64,000 bases of DNA, taken from positions 32,275,534 to 32,339,533 of the forward strand of contig OZ024905.1 of assembly GCA_964017125.1 (NCBI GenBank), written 5' to 3'. The stretch comes from Flabesymbios commensalis. Lineage: Eukaryota; Annelida; Polychaeta; Terebellida; Flabelligeridae. This document shows, in pieces, positions 12,510-23,039 of this stretch; the stretch's first letter is position 1, and every line of letters begins with the position of its first letter. The position numbers and the translations under genes were made by a program. The notes below the pieces were generated by a model. It was not told the DNA's origin, made no database searches, and was given only the letters and a program-made list of their open reading frames with translations.

Positions 12510-14230
12510 AAAATGTGGCATTTACACACTGTGAGTGGCAAGGAGTTTTGTCCAAAAAATATTTAAAAAATAGACATTTTGACTAATGCCCAACACTTCT
12601 AACAAATCAGTCGGAACCCAACCCAAATACACATGGTGACATGGGTTGAGGTTGGGCTTCATGGTGGAGCTACCCCAAGGTCATGAAAAGGTCAGCTCAA
12701 GGTCACGACAAAGTCAAATCAGCTCAAAACGGTTGAAAATAGCTTAATATTGTTGTTTTCCTACAATTATGTTCACTTGAAATGTCTATGGTGGCTTGAA
12801 ACCAATCTAGACTTCAACATGGACCTATACCAAAACACCCAGATAAGTTAAAGGGGTGATATAAGGGTTGGAGGGTTTTTACCCCCATCAAATCACCCTT
12901 GTGTCACCCTGTCTGTTCCGGCAGAAATGGTCCAAAAATATTTAAAAATATATATTTGGACCGATGGCCAGCACTTCCAATAAATCGGCCGGAAACCAAC
13001 CCAAGTACACATGGTGACATGGGTTGGGATTAGGCTTCATGGTGGAGTTACCCCAATGTCATGTGAAGGTCATCTCAAGGTCACAGCAAGGTCAAATGAG
13101 CTCAAAACCGTTGAAAATAGCTTATTTTGTTGTTTTTTTGCTAAAATTATGTTCACTTAAGATGCCTATGATGGATTGAAACTGACTTAGACTTCAACAC
13201 GGACCTATACCAAAACACCCGAGAGGTTATAGGGGTAATATAAGGGTTCGAGGGTTTTTACCCCAACCCCTCCTCAAATCACTCTTGTGTCAACCCCAGT
13301 CTAATATGGCAGTTCCAAAAATATTTAAAAATAGATGTATGCCGGTATTTGGACCAATGGCCAGTAGGCCCTACTTCCAATAAATCGATCTCACCTGAAA
13401 CCAAGTACACATGGTGACATGGGTTGGGTTTCATAGGGGAGTTACTCCAAGGTCATGGTAAGGTCATCTTAAGTTCAAATCAGCTGAAAATGGTTGAAAA
13501 TAGCTTATTTTGGTTATTTTTGATACAATTATGTGCATGATGTCTATGGTGGCTTGAAACCTACCCAGACTCCAACACCGACCTATACCAAAACAACCTA
13601 TACCAAGTTATGGGGGTAATGTAAGAGTTAGAGGCTTTTTACCCCAATCAAATCACCTTTTGGTCACCTCTGTCCGATATGGCAGAATTGGATCAAAACG
13701 GCCTAGGACACTGATTGGGATGTTTTGACCAATGGCCAGTATAGGCTACATTAATTACATCTGATAAAGCTCAACCTAAGTACACATGGTGGCATGGGTT
13801 AGCCTTGGGTTAGCCTTCACATAAGTGTTACCCGGAGGTCATGACAAAGTCATCCCAAGGTGGCATGGGTTGGGGTTGGGCTTCATAGGGGTGTCCCCTA
13901 AGGTCATGGCAAGGTCATCTGAAGGTCATTTGAAAGTTACAGCAAGGTCAAATCAGCTCAAAACGGGTAAAAATAGCTTGTTTTTTTACAATTCTGTTCA
14001 CTTCAGATGTTTATGATGGCCAAGACCCGCCTACATGTAAACCCCAGCAAGGAGCTATATCGAAACGCCACATAAGGGTTCCAGGGGGTAATGTAAGGGT
14101 TGGAGGGGTTTTACCCCCATCAAATCACCCTTTTAAAAGTCTGATAGACCCCTATGTCAGAAATGGATAAAAAAAACCACTACTCTAAGATCATGGCCAG
14201 ATCATATGTAGGTCACAGTAAGGTCAAATC
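12510..14230 (+). repeat. Satellite-like tandem repeat, unit about 375-400 bp, four units
   Basis: The phrase TACACATGGTGACATGGGTT recurs at about 12629, 13008, 13405 and (with one change) 13780. Each unit also has CCAAAAATATTTAAAAATA, CCAAGGTCATG, AAAATAGCTTATTTTGTTGTT, ACCTATACCAAAACACCC and GGGTTGGAGGGTTTTTACCC. The fourth unit is partly duplicated and degraded. It shares AAGGTCA words with the arrays on either side. Confidence 0.85.
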
Positions 14231-14237
14231 AGCTGAG

Positions 14238-14475
14238 GGCATTGACTATTTATGTTGTGACAATGTGGTAGTGATAATTCCGACAGGTCACTGAGTATTT
14301 ATGTTATAATATACATGTGTTAGTGAGAGTTCCATGAGGGCACTAAGTAGGCATACCAGTAGTATGTGTTACCATAGTGATAGTTCCCAGACCCCCCTTA
14401 CGGCACAGATAATATATCTTAATATGTGGTACAATAACGATAATGACGGCACTGAGTAGACCTACTTCAACATTT
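14238..14475 (+). repeat. Tandem repeat, unit about 75 bp, about three units
   Basis: Phrases such as GGCACTGAGTA, TTTATGTTATAATA, GTGGTAGTGATAATTCC and AGTGATAGTTCCC recur at about 75-bp spacing with divergence. Confidence 0.6.
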
Positions 14476-15131
14476 AGTAACATCATAAACATAAGCGCCT
14501 TCGTGAATTTAGGTCGCCTATGTTGATAAATGTCAGTTCTCTAAGCTTCTCTAAGCTTAAGTCACTATATATACTGATATATAGGCCTAAGTGTTTATAA
14601 TATATGCTCATATATGCATGACAAATTTGTAGGCATAGTTATATTTATAGAATGCGGGTATTTCCCCCTATCTCCACGATTCTACTTTGACTTTCAGTTC
14701 AAATTATTTCCCAACCCCAGACTGTAGTTATAAAATATGAGGTTATATAATAGGAATGATATAGACCTTTTAATTGTTATAACCTATTGTAGGGCTTGCT
14801 TCAGGAGGCTTATACATTGCTACTTGGTGACAATATCCATGATATTGTCAAGATTAATGTATAAATAATAGATAAGAACAAGTGAACAGCCTGATATTCC
14901 TACTTCGTAGAGTAGGCCTACTATGGGGCGCGGGCCTACTGTACCACGCTGGCAGTAGGCATGCGCAAGTCTAATGTCACGATAAGTCTGTTTGTACCTT
15001 CTTGGAACTAGCGTCTAAAAAAAGACATAGGATGACAGTATATGTACCGGTACTTGTTAACGTAGAGACTACTAGTTTAGTTTATTGTTACAAAATAATA
15101 ATTATATTGTGTAGACCTACGTATGGTAATC

Positions 15132-15195
15132 TGCAAAGCCAAAAGACAGTATATGCTTACTTTACAAGTAAGCAGATACTGCCTTTGGTTTTGCA
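15132..15195. repeat. Hairpin with ~30-bp arms, copy 2
   Basis: Arms begin TGCAAAGCCAAAAGACAGTA and end TACTGCCTTTGGTTTTGCA. The core TATCTGCTTACTTGTAAAGT is shared with the hairpin at 3939-3977. Confidence 0.75.
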
Positions 15196-15605
15196 CAGGA
15201 GTATGCCGATGTAGTCCTACGACATATATATAATGAAGCTCATAGAAATTATTAGCCAAGTAATTAGCCAAATAAGAAATCCTTTAGCCAAATCTATAAC
15301 TCATCAGCCGAGGCCCTATGCGGTGAAAAAATTGGCATTAAATTGGCTATTTTAATCGGGTCGTGGTTAGCTCATTTCTCATTTGATCTTTCTAAAAAAT
15401 TAGGCAGTGTCTATATTAGTCAAAAGGCTCTACAAATTGTCAGCGAAATTAGTAGATAAACGATCGAGACACCGACCGATCACCCGTTTCGTCGACATAG
15501 TCATTTTTCGACTTTCTGTATCATAGCGGCAGCAGCAAAACATTGTCGCCATAATTTTCGCTAGTATTAATATCTTATCACCAAATCTATTCCTTTATAT
15601 TTAAT

Positions 15606-15757
15606 CAGGGGCGAATCAACAGGGGGGGGGGGCGCACGCCAACCCCTTTTTGTGCCAATTTTATTAAAAAGCCCCCTAAATTGGTCGAAATATGCCAAAA
15701 AATCTTGCCCCAAATCTCCACCCCCCCCCTTTTTTTCAAATCCTGAATCCGCCCCTG
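15606..15757. mobile_element. 152-bp MITE, CAGGGGCGRATC family
   Basis: Inverted ends CAGGGGCGAATCA and TGAATCCGCCCCTG with a G10 run just inside the left end and a C9 run inside the right end. Flanks are TTAAT and TCAAT, a 5-bp target duplication with one difference. Relatives lie at 28002-28165, 29296-29430 and 37197-37719. A 5-bp duplication and CAG ends are compatible with an hAT-like (hAT5) helper, but this is inference. Confidence 0.75.
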
Positions 15758-16454
15758 TCAATGGCGAAATGGCAAACAGGTAGGGCGAGCCCTAGACAGA
15801 AATTCCGTCCCTAGCCTAAATTTGTGAAAAGCCATGAGAGGACTGTTGCACAGGTTAGGCGGGCCCTGTATACTGTATCTAAACATCTATTGCAGTTAAA
15901 GCTAAATTAGTTACCAGGCATCACTGGTGACTGTTGTAGCCTATAAAACACGAGTACCGGGTATACTGATTATTTGACATGCTGCAATCATGAATATAGC
16001 AACTTTTTGACCCAGACTTAAAATTCTAGTCATACTGTCCATTATATCTGTTATTCCCTCAGGGACCTAACCAGGGCGTTTTTATGTATGTTGTGTTTCG
16101 GCCTGGCCGTCGCCATTTTGTTTCACTTCGAGTTCAAATTTGACCAAAGGCGCTAAAAAGAGATAGTAGGCAAAGATGGGCTGTAGCGCTGCAAGTCCGG
16201 CCCCACAGATGGCAACAATTTGCTTGCAGCGCGGCAACATTATTATTTATCCTATTCCAAATTGTTGTTTATTATCACAACAAATTGCTTATATATACTT
16301 TTAATATCATTTTACCAACATATTGGACACGTCATATAGGTTCTTAGTCGATAAATATTGATTTTTGAAAGAATTTCAATGTCCTGCATATAAAAATATC
16401 GGGTTTGGCCCCAAATACGTTCACACCGATATATCGGGTTTGACCACTCTAAGG

Positions 16455-16700
16455 GTTAACGCCTCCTCATGCCCTTTAATGCCTCCTCATTGCTATTTAA
16501 CCCCTTCTCGTCGCCCTTTAGGGCCACTGGGTCGCCTTTTAGCGTCTTGTCGCCTTCCTTTAGTACCTGCCAATGTCCTGTGACGTCTCACTGTCGCCTT
16601 CTCACTCCTCTCCATTGACCTGTATCGCTTTCCTGCCGCTCTTTAACGCCTCTCCACCACCCTTTAATGATTTCTCGTCGCCTGATCATTTCACTTTGAT
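16455..16700 (-). repeat. Short-unit array, same unit as 11345-12500
   Basis: Repeats of CCCTTTAACGCCTCCTC-like words, opposite in orientation to the 11080-11345 block. It forms part of the right half of the symmetrical complex. Confidence 0.75.
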
Positions 16701-16739
16701 GATTTTTAATCATTACAACCATACTAGAAATAGAATGTC

Positions 16740-17215
16740 CAGTCAAAATCACACCAAAACAATGTATTGTACGTGCTCCAATTGGTAGCATATATGTTAA
16801 AATCATATTTGACCTTGAAATTGACCTTTTAACCTAGAGGATCATCTAAAATCATCAAAATATTACCAGAAGAGTTTTTTCAGGCAAAATCACACGAAAA
16901 AGAGGTATTACACTTGTTTCTAGCTTAATTTGTTAGAAATCATATTTTCGCTTACCTATCCTTGAGATTGACACAATGACCTTGAAAATGACCTTTTATC
17001 ATAAAAATAGTAACATAAATGGATTATTCAGTCAAGATGACTTTAAAACGACGTTATACACTTCCTCTGTTTTTTGTGTTTGTTAAAAATCATATTTTCA
17101 GATTTTTGACCTTGGGATTGACTTTTATATGACCTTGAGTTGAAATTGACCTTGCACATGACCTTGAGTCACCAAAATAATACTTTAAATGGATTTTCCA
17201 GTCTGGGATAATTTT
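16740..17215 (-). repeat. AAGGTCA array in reverse orientation
   Basis: Reads as TGACCTTGA, AAAATCACACGAAAAAGAGG, TATTACACTTGTTTC and AAATCATATTTTC: the reverse complement of the unit at 8405-11060. About three units. Together with 16455-16700 it mirrors the order of arrays on the left side of the complex. Confidence 0.8.
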
Positions 17216-17221
17216 TCTATA

Positions 17222-17350
17222 GTCAGATTCGCATTAAATGCATCAACCAAGGTGAATGAATTTCGCGGATTCCCCTGTCAATTCTGAACTAATTTTCATG
17301 ACATTTTGCACAGACAATTATCTACTAATTAGTCATTGGGCGACTACTCT
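17222..17350. repeat. Fragment related to the 38.8-kb repeat
   Basis: CAAGGTGAATGAATTTCGC, CAATTCTGAACTAATTTTC and ATGACATTTTGCACA match, with divergence, the words at 38820-38900 and the arms of the MITE at 8627-9048. Confidence 0.45.
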
Positions 17351-17717
17351 GAAAAGTTGTACAAGGTACTTTTTTCCGCCCACATTTTCAACAAACTTTT
17401 TTTTTCTACCTTTTGTGGTGACAAACTAGGTCTAATAACGTTATAGGCCTATAATTATAGTCTAGGCCTAGAGGGGGCCACATGGATTAGGCCTATAATT
17501 TTGGGTTCCTGCACTCACCTTTACATTTTACACAATCTATTTAGTAAGTAGGCTAGCCTAACACGTTACACATCAGAATTGATGAAAATCGTTTGGTGCT
17601 AGGCTTTTAGTCTTATTCTCTGAAGCCCAGGAACAATGCATTTCAGTGGGGGGGAGGGGGGGGGGGATGAGGAATTACCGAGTTTTTCTTCTCCTTCTCA
17701 TAGGGTCTACTTCTTAA

Positions 17718-18126
17718 AAGGACATGCCCAGGTCTAAAATAATAAAATCGGTGATTTTCTTTTAGCTTCTTAATATGAACATATGATGTAGTCTAGACTA
17801 AACATGTCCATATAACTGCAAATTTTTAAAAAAATTTAACCAGTTAGGCTAGATATAGTCTAGTCTAGAGACGAAATTCCCGATTTCTAATTAGGCTAGA
17901 TCTAGGCCTATGACATGGACGAAACGAAATAGACTACCCGTATTTCTTATTTTTGACATGGTTGTCAATAATTAAAAATAACAGGAATTTCGTCTCTATA
18001 GGCTATCTAGCCTTACTGGTGAATGCGCAGCACAAATTTTTTTTTTTTTGCAGTTTTAGTCATATTATTAAGCTAAAATAAAATCACCCATTTTTTTATG
18101 ATTTTAGACCTGGGTAGGCCTATGTC
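17718..18126. mobile_element. Palindromic MITE, GGGACATRCCCAGGTCTAAAA family
   Basis: Left end GGACATGCCCAGGTCTAAAA; right end TTTTAGACCTGGGTAGGCCT then ATGTCC. The two halves are inverted copies along nearly the whole length; the centre is GACATGGTTGTCAATAATT between GAAATTCCCGATTTCTA- and GGAATTTCGTCTC-type arms. Relatives: 28278-28966 and 61955-62125. Confidence 0.8.
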
Positions 18127-18540
18127 CCATAGCTTGTAGCCTAATAACGGAAAATTGACGCTCGCGAAAATCTTAGAAAAAAACCAATTCACTTGTGTCA
18201 GCATAGTAAACTATCTGTAAATGTCATAATCATCACATTTTGTTATATTCTGGGTGAAATTATTAGGCCCTCAAGTCCGTAGCTATGATTCTGTGAACGG
18301 CAACAAACGATCTAAGAATTCAGAAGCTCCTATATGAGCCATTTTTTGTAATAATGGCCCGGGAAATTGCCGTTTGCAAAAATCTTAGAAAAAAAACGAT
18401 TTAGTCTACTACAAAAATCATGATAATGAACAATCCGTATGCGTCAAAATCAGCACATCTTGTAATATATTCTAGGTGCAATTAAGGGTTCCGGTTCTTA
18501 CCTATGATTCTGAGACAAACGCAACAAACGATAGGCCTAA
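18127..18540 (-). repeat. ~190-bp tandem unit, reverse orientation, two copies
   Basis: Words such as AAAATCTTAGAAAAAAA, CATCACATTTTGTTATATTC, GGTGAAATTATTAGG, TAGCTATGATTCTG and CAACAAACGATCTAAG match the reverse complement of the array at 27335-27920; single units also occur in each copy of the 21.0-23.0 kb duplication. Confidence 0.7.
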
Positions 18541-18945
18541 GGGACGCACCATTTGATTTCTGGGGGGGGGGGGGGGCCTAGATTATCACTTTCAGTCATG
18601 AGGTTTTTTTTCTGAAAAATTAGCACACAATTTTTTTTTTTAGCACTGACCTTATAACAAAGATTTTTTTTGTCCCTGGAAAAAAAATAAAACATTTTTT
18701 TTGTGACAGTTCATATTTAATTAAGTATGTTGACAAATGCCATACACTGACCTTGATGAAGGTCAGTCGCTGACATACATACAGTAACTGCGGCTTTATT
18801 CAAGGGTCTACTTAGTAAATATTTATTTTGACTCACCTTTCATTCTATTCTAGAAGCAGCATAATCTGTACGTATCATTTGGCGATCTGTTGTCTTCAAA
18901 CTAGGACGCAAACAACTATGACTTGAATACTAGGCCTATGTGGTA

Positions 18946-20777
18946 GGACGGGTTCGGGTATTTCCGAACGGGGGGGGGGGGATTTCCGAACATTGCCAAT
19001 ATATTTCATCCCGTTGCTGGCTAGACATGAATAAATTGTGTCAGGTAGAGCTGCCCGTTGTGCGTGACTGTTCTGTAACGCACCTTTATTATGGACCAAT
19101 TTCATATCCATTAATTTTGCTATTTTAAAAAGTCACTTTCAAAATGTCGTGAAGTAGACAAGTCTTTAAAAATTAAGGTAATTACACGGAAGGTAATGGT
19201 CTATTTATGATATGTATTATCAATCCTGAATTATTATTTATATGGTAAAATGTACCTTGCAATGCACCTCCTAGATATAAAAACATCAAAAAACAATTTT
19301 TGGTCATGATACTCTGGTTCCCAGAGCCACATTACGCGGCGTGGCCGAGCTTCATGTAGCCTCTGGTATGCCCCGGTGGCGAATGTTTGTGACTTGTTGC
19401 TATTTTTAGATGAAAATAGGGTAATCCCCGATTTCAGACATTTTTGAAAGGTCACTTCCCCTGATGAAGACTTGTTCACAGTATTGTATTTCCCCTTTGA
19501 CGCATTTCCTATGACTTGACCCAGAAAATTATTCACTGGCCTCAATAGCACAGGCATGAGGGTCACGTGACTAAGAACCTTGGCCAATACCCGGCCATAA
19601 GGTCTCACCACCCCAAATGCCAGTCCCATTGAAACACATGTAAACTGCCTCAATTCCGCAGGCCGATTTCACCATTTTTCACCCTATTAGATATTTAGTG
19701 TGACATATCAGGATAAAGCTTGAGATGTCCTTGTTCGAAAACAGGCTCTCTATGGGTATGTTTACCAGACAGATTTTGAGCTACGCCCCCTAGAGTGTAA
19801 AAAAGTCAATACTGTTAAAATTGGGCTATAATCCGTGCTCTCTTTCACAGAACAGACACACATCATTTTAACCCGCTGTATCCCTGCGAGGTTATCATGA
19901 AACAGTTATTTCTGATATCCTTGACAAAGAAGATAACGTGGGCTTATTAAATATTCACAAAATTATTACTTCTTTGTATTTTATTTCGTTTCAATAGAGG
20001 TTGGAACAGCCGCATTAAAAATATTTTGTGTGATGATTCCATCATTAGTAGACACCTCCCTGGATTTCGGCTTATTTAGGGTGGTGAGACCATAAATGAA
20101 ATTGGCCGGGCTCGCCAGGCAATGGTCATGATAGCCTTATCATTTGGGATGTGTTCGGAAATAGACCCATCAATTAATTTGGTTTCGTCTAATTACGAAC
20201 ACTAGGCCTATTGGGCCTACACCACAGTTTCACAGCGAATGAGTCATTGCGAAAGGAAATACATCAATGGAGCGATTTGTAGGCCTGCAAACGGTTGTGA
20301 CGTTACTATGTGGGTTTGAAAAGTAATATGAAGGAAACTATGGAAAAAAATCTCAGATTTCAACAGATTCGGGTAATCTCGAACAGTGGCATTTCCTAAT
20401 ATTTTTTTTTTGTTTTTTTTTGTGGACGAATCACAATTGGCATTGATTCTATTTGTATCATATTTGAGTATACTGCGCATGCTCATGCTTCTAAACTGGT
20501 TATTTTCTCTTTAGATTAAAAAATGGGTGGGTGTTCGATAATACCCTACTTGGTGTTCGACATTACCCCCTCTATTTCGAGTATACCCGCCGTTACCTTG
20601 GGTACTACAACTTCCTGTACAGCTTTCAGATTCATGAATGGCCGTGCACGTGGTTAATTACGTCATCAATCATAGTTTCATTCATCAACTGATGTCACGT
20701 GGGGAGCTGATAGACAAATGGGGACAATAGACATCAATTGCAAAGGCTTAGGTGTTCGGAAATATGCGAGCCCGCTC
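18946..20777. mobile_element. Nested element with GGACGGGTTCGGGTATTTCC-type ends, probable TA duplication
   Basis: Left end GGACGGGTTCGGGTATTTCC and right end, in reverse complement, GAGCGGGCTCGCATATTTCC, each followed by GAAC. TA flanks both ends. Inside, words of the type GGGTATTTCCGAAC and GGGTAATCTCGAAC are repeated near the ends in both orientations. It lies inside 18541-21167 and carries 19601-20091. Confidence 0.65.
19601..20091. mobile_element. Solo ~490-bp unit, GGTCTCACCAC family A (copy A1)
   Basis: Starts GGTCTCACCACCCCAAATGC and ends with the inverted AGGGTGGTGAGACC. Flanked by ATAA on both sides (19597-19600, 20092-20095), a 4-bp target duplication. Nearly identical to the two units at 31912-32402 and 32994-33481. 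No coding capacity. A 139-codon minus-strand open frame (19234-19653) runs across its edge and is probably chance. Confidence 0.88.
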
Positions 20778-21052
20778 TAAACATTCGCAAAAAAATAGAA
20801 AAATATCACATTCGTTAATAGACAAAGAGCCGACCATAAACAAACAAAAAATACATCAGTAAAGCCGCGTCAAATTTCACTGTTAAATAATACCTTGTAG
20901 TGATCTTGAAAATTTTCCTAGAAATATTTTGCGCTCCAATATTCCTTGTAATAGTCGTTTATTTTAAATTCCACTATGATGAGCCTCTTTAAAAATTATC
21001 AACAATTAAAATAATCAACAATTTTTTTTGGCACAATCTTTCAACATATTAT

Positions 21053-23035
21053 TTTTTTATGTACAAGTTTTCAGCATATATTTTTTTTTACAGAAATTTG
21101 AAAACAAATATTTTTTTTCAAAAATAATCTAGGCCCCCCCCCCCCCAGAAATCAAATGGTGCGTCCCTAAAAAACAAGGCATTTTGGGGATATGCAGGGG
21201 GGGGGGGAGGTGACAGACACAAAACGGCCCTTGCCAATAAAAGATACACCAATTGGCTAGACTACATCAAATTATAAGAAGGCAAAAGCGTCTACGCCCC
21301 ATTTTTGTAGTAACGGGTAGACCTAATTCTCACTCGCAAAAAAATCTTGGAAAAAAGCTGATTTGCTTGTTTCTGCACTATTATCATAACTAACTTTATC
21401 TAGATCTAAGCAATAAAATCAACATATTTTGTTATATTCCATGGGCAATTAAGGTCTCAGAATAGTTTAAGGTCAAACTTAACAGATTTTAATTGCAATT
21501 TGTTGCCATTTTGGCATGTGGAAAAATGAAATGTGTGTACAAATAATACTATTGTGAATGTATATATATTCCAATCATTCTATGAAATTGTTCCATCGAA
21601 AACGAGGAATGATCAAGATGAGTAGGCCTATAGCAAAAATGGAAGCAAGAGTGAGTCTTTAAAAACTGCTTTTAATGATTATCGAATACACTATTTTGAC
21701 CTGGCTCCAACGCGAGTTGCAAAACACCTGTTTCATTTACGTGTACAACTTTAATAGCACCCTAATGTCCGACAGAAAACACAATTGTTCAAATTAATAT
21801 GAGCCGGGCATGTACAGGCTACATGAAGTTTAAACACAAAAGTCGATACAAAATAAGTTTGATAAAGCTGACCGACAAAAAGTTGAAAATTAAGAGTGAA
21901 TCACTGTCAGTGATCAGCAAAATTAAATGTAGGTACACATGTCACATATAGTTTGCATACAATATCATCATGGTGATTTCTTGGATTGACAAGTAAAAAC
22001 TTAAAAGTTCGGTGTATCTCCATTTGGCTTTCTTGTATGAACACCTTTTATGTACAAGTTTTCAGCATATATTTTTTTTACAGAAATTTGAAAACAAATA
22101 TTTTTTTTCAAAAATAATCTAGGCCCCCCCCCAGAAATCAAATGGTGCGTCCCTAAAAAACAAGGCATTTTGGGGATATGCAGGGGGGGGGGGGGAGGTG
22201 ACAGACACAAAACGGCCCTTGCCAATAAAAGATACACCAATTGGCTAGACTACATCAAATTATAAGAAGGCAAAAGCGTCTACGCCCCATTTTTGTAGTA
22301 ACGGGTAGACCTAATTCTCACTCGCAAAAAAATCTTGGAAAAAAGCTGATTTGCTTGTTTCTGCACTATTATCATAACTAACTTTATCTAGATCTAAGCA
22401 ATAAAATCAACATATTTTGTTATATTCCATGGGCAATTAAGGTCTCAGAATAGTTTAAGGTCAAACTTAACAGATTTTAATTGCAATTTGTTGCCATTTT
22501 GGCATGTGGAAAAATGAAATGTGTGTACAAATAATACTATTGTGAATGCATATATATTCCAATCATTCTATGAAATTGTTCCATCGAAAACGAGGAATGA
22601 TCAAGATGAGTAGGCCTATAGCAAAAATGGAAGCAAGAGTGAGTCTTTAAAAACTGCTTTTAATGATTATCGAATACACTATTTTGACCTGGCTCCAACG
22701 CGAGTTACAAAACACCTGTTTCATTTACGTGTACAACTTTAATAGCACCCTAATGTCCGACAGAAAACACAATTGTTCAAATTAATATGAGCCGGGCATG
22801 TACAGGCTACATGAAGTTTAAAGCACAAAAGTCGATACAAAATAAGTTTGATAAAGCTGACCGACAAAAAGTTGAAAATTAAGAGTGAATCACTGTCAGT
22901 GATCAGCAAAATTAAATGTAGGTACAAATGTCACATATAGTTTGCATACAATATCATCATGGTGATTTCTTGGATTGACAAGTAAAAACTTAAAAGTTCG
23001 GTGTATCTCCATTTGGCTTTCTTGTATGAACACCT
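21053..23035. repeat. Recent tandem duplication, unit about 990 bp, two copies
   Basis: From GTACAAGTTTTCAGCATATA (21061) to TCTTGTATGAACACCT (22046) the sequence is repeated from 22052 to 23035 with only a few base changes and length differences in poly-G/C runs. The unit includes the last ~115 bp of the MITE ending at 21167. Nearly all differences are in homopolymers, so it is young or an assembly artefact. Confidence 0.92.
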
Positions 23036-23039
23036 ACCA

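Larger units (their letters stand above)
14480..16450. other. No gene; contains one hairpin and one small MITE (listed separately)
   Basis: Outside 15132-15195 and 15606-15757 I recognise nothing. The open frames at 15002-15271 overlap the hairpin and are not convincing. Confidence 0.4.
18541..21167. mobile_element. PIF/Harbinger-like MITE, TAA target duplication, host of two nested insertions
   Basis: Left end GGGACGCACCATTTGATTTC followed by G14; right end is its inverted copy after C13. TAA flanks both ends (18538-18540, 21168-21170). With the nested element 18946-20777 removed it is about 795 bp, close to the related 846-bp element at 33649-34494. It is non-coding. A duplicate of its right end (22052-22158) was made by the tandem duplication next door. 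Confidence 0.8.

Noticed and set aside
19234-19653. 139-codon minus-strand open frame
   Set aside because: It crosses the border of the mobile unit starting at 19601, has no known motif, and no splice or start context supports it.
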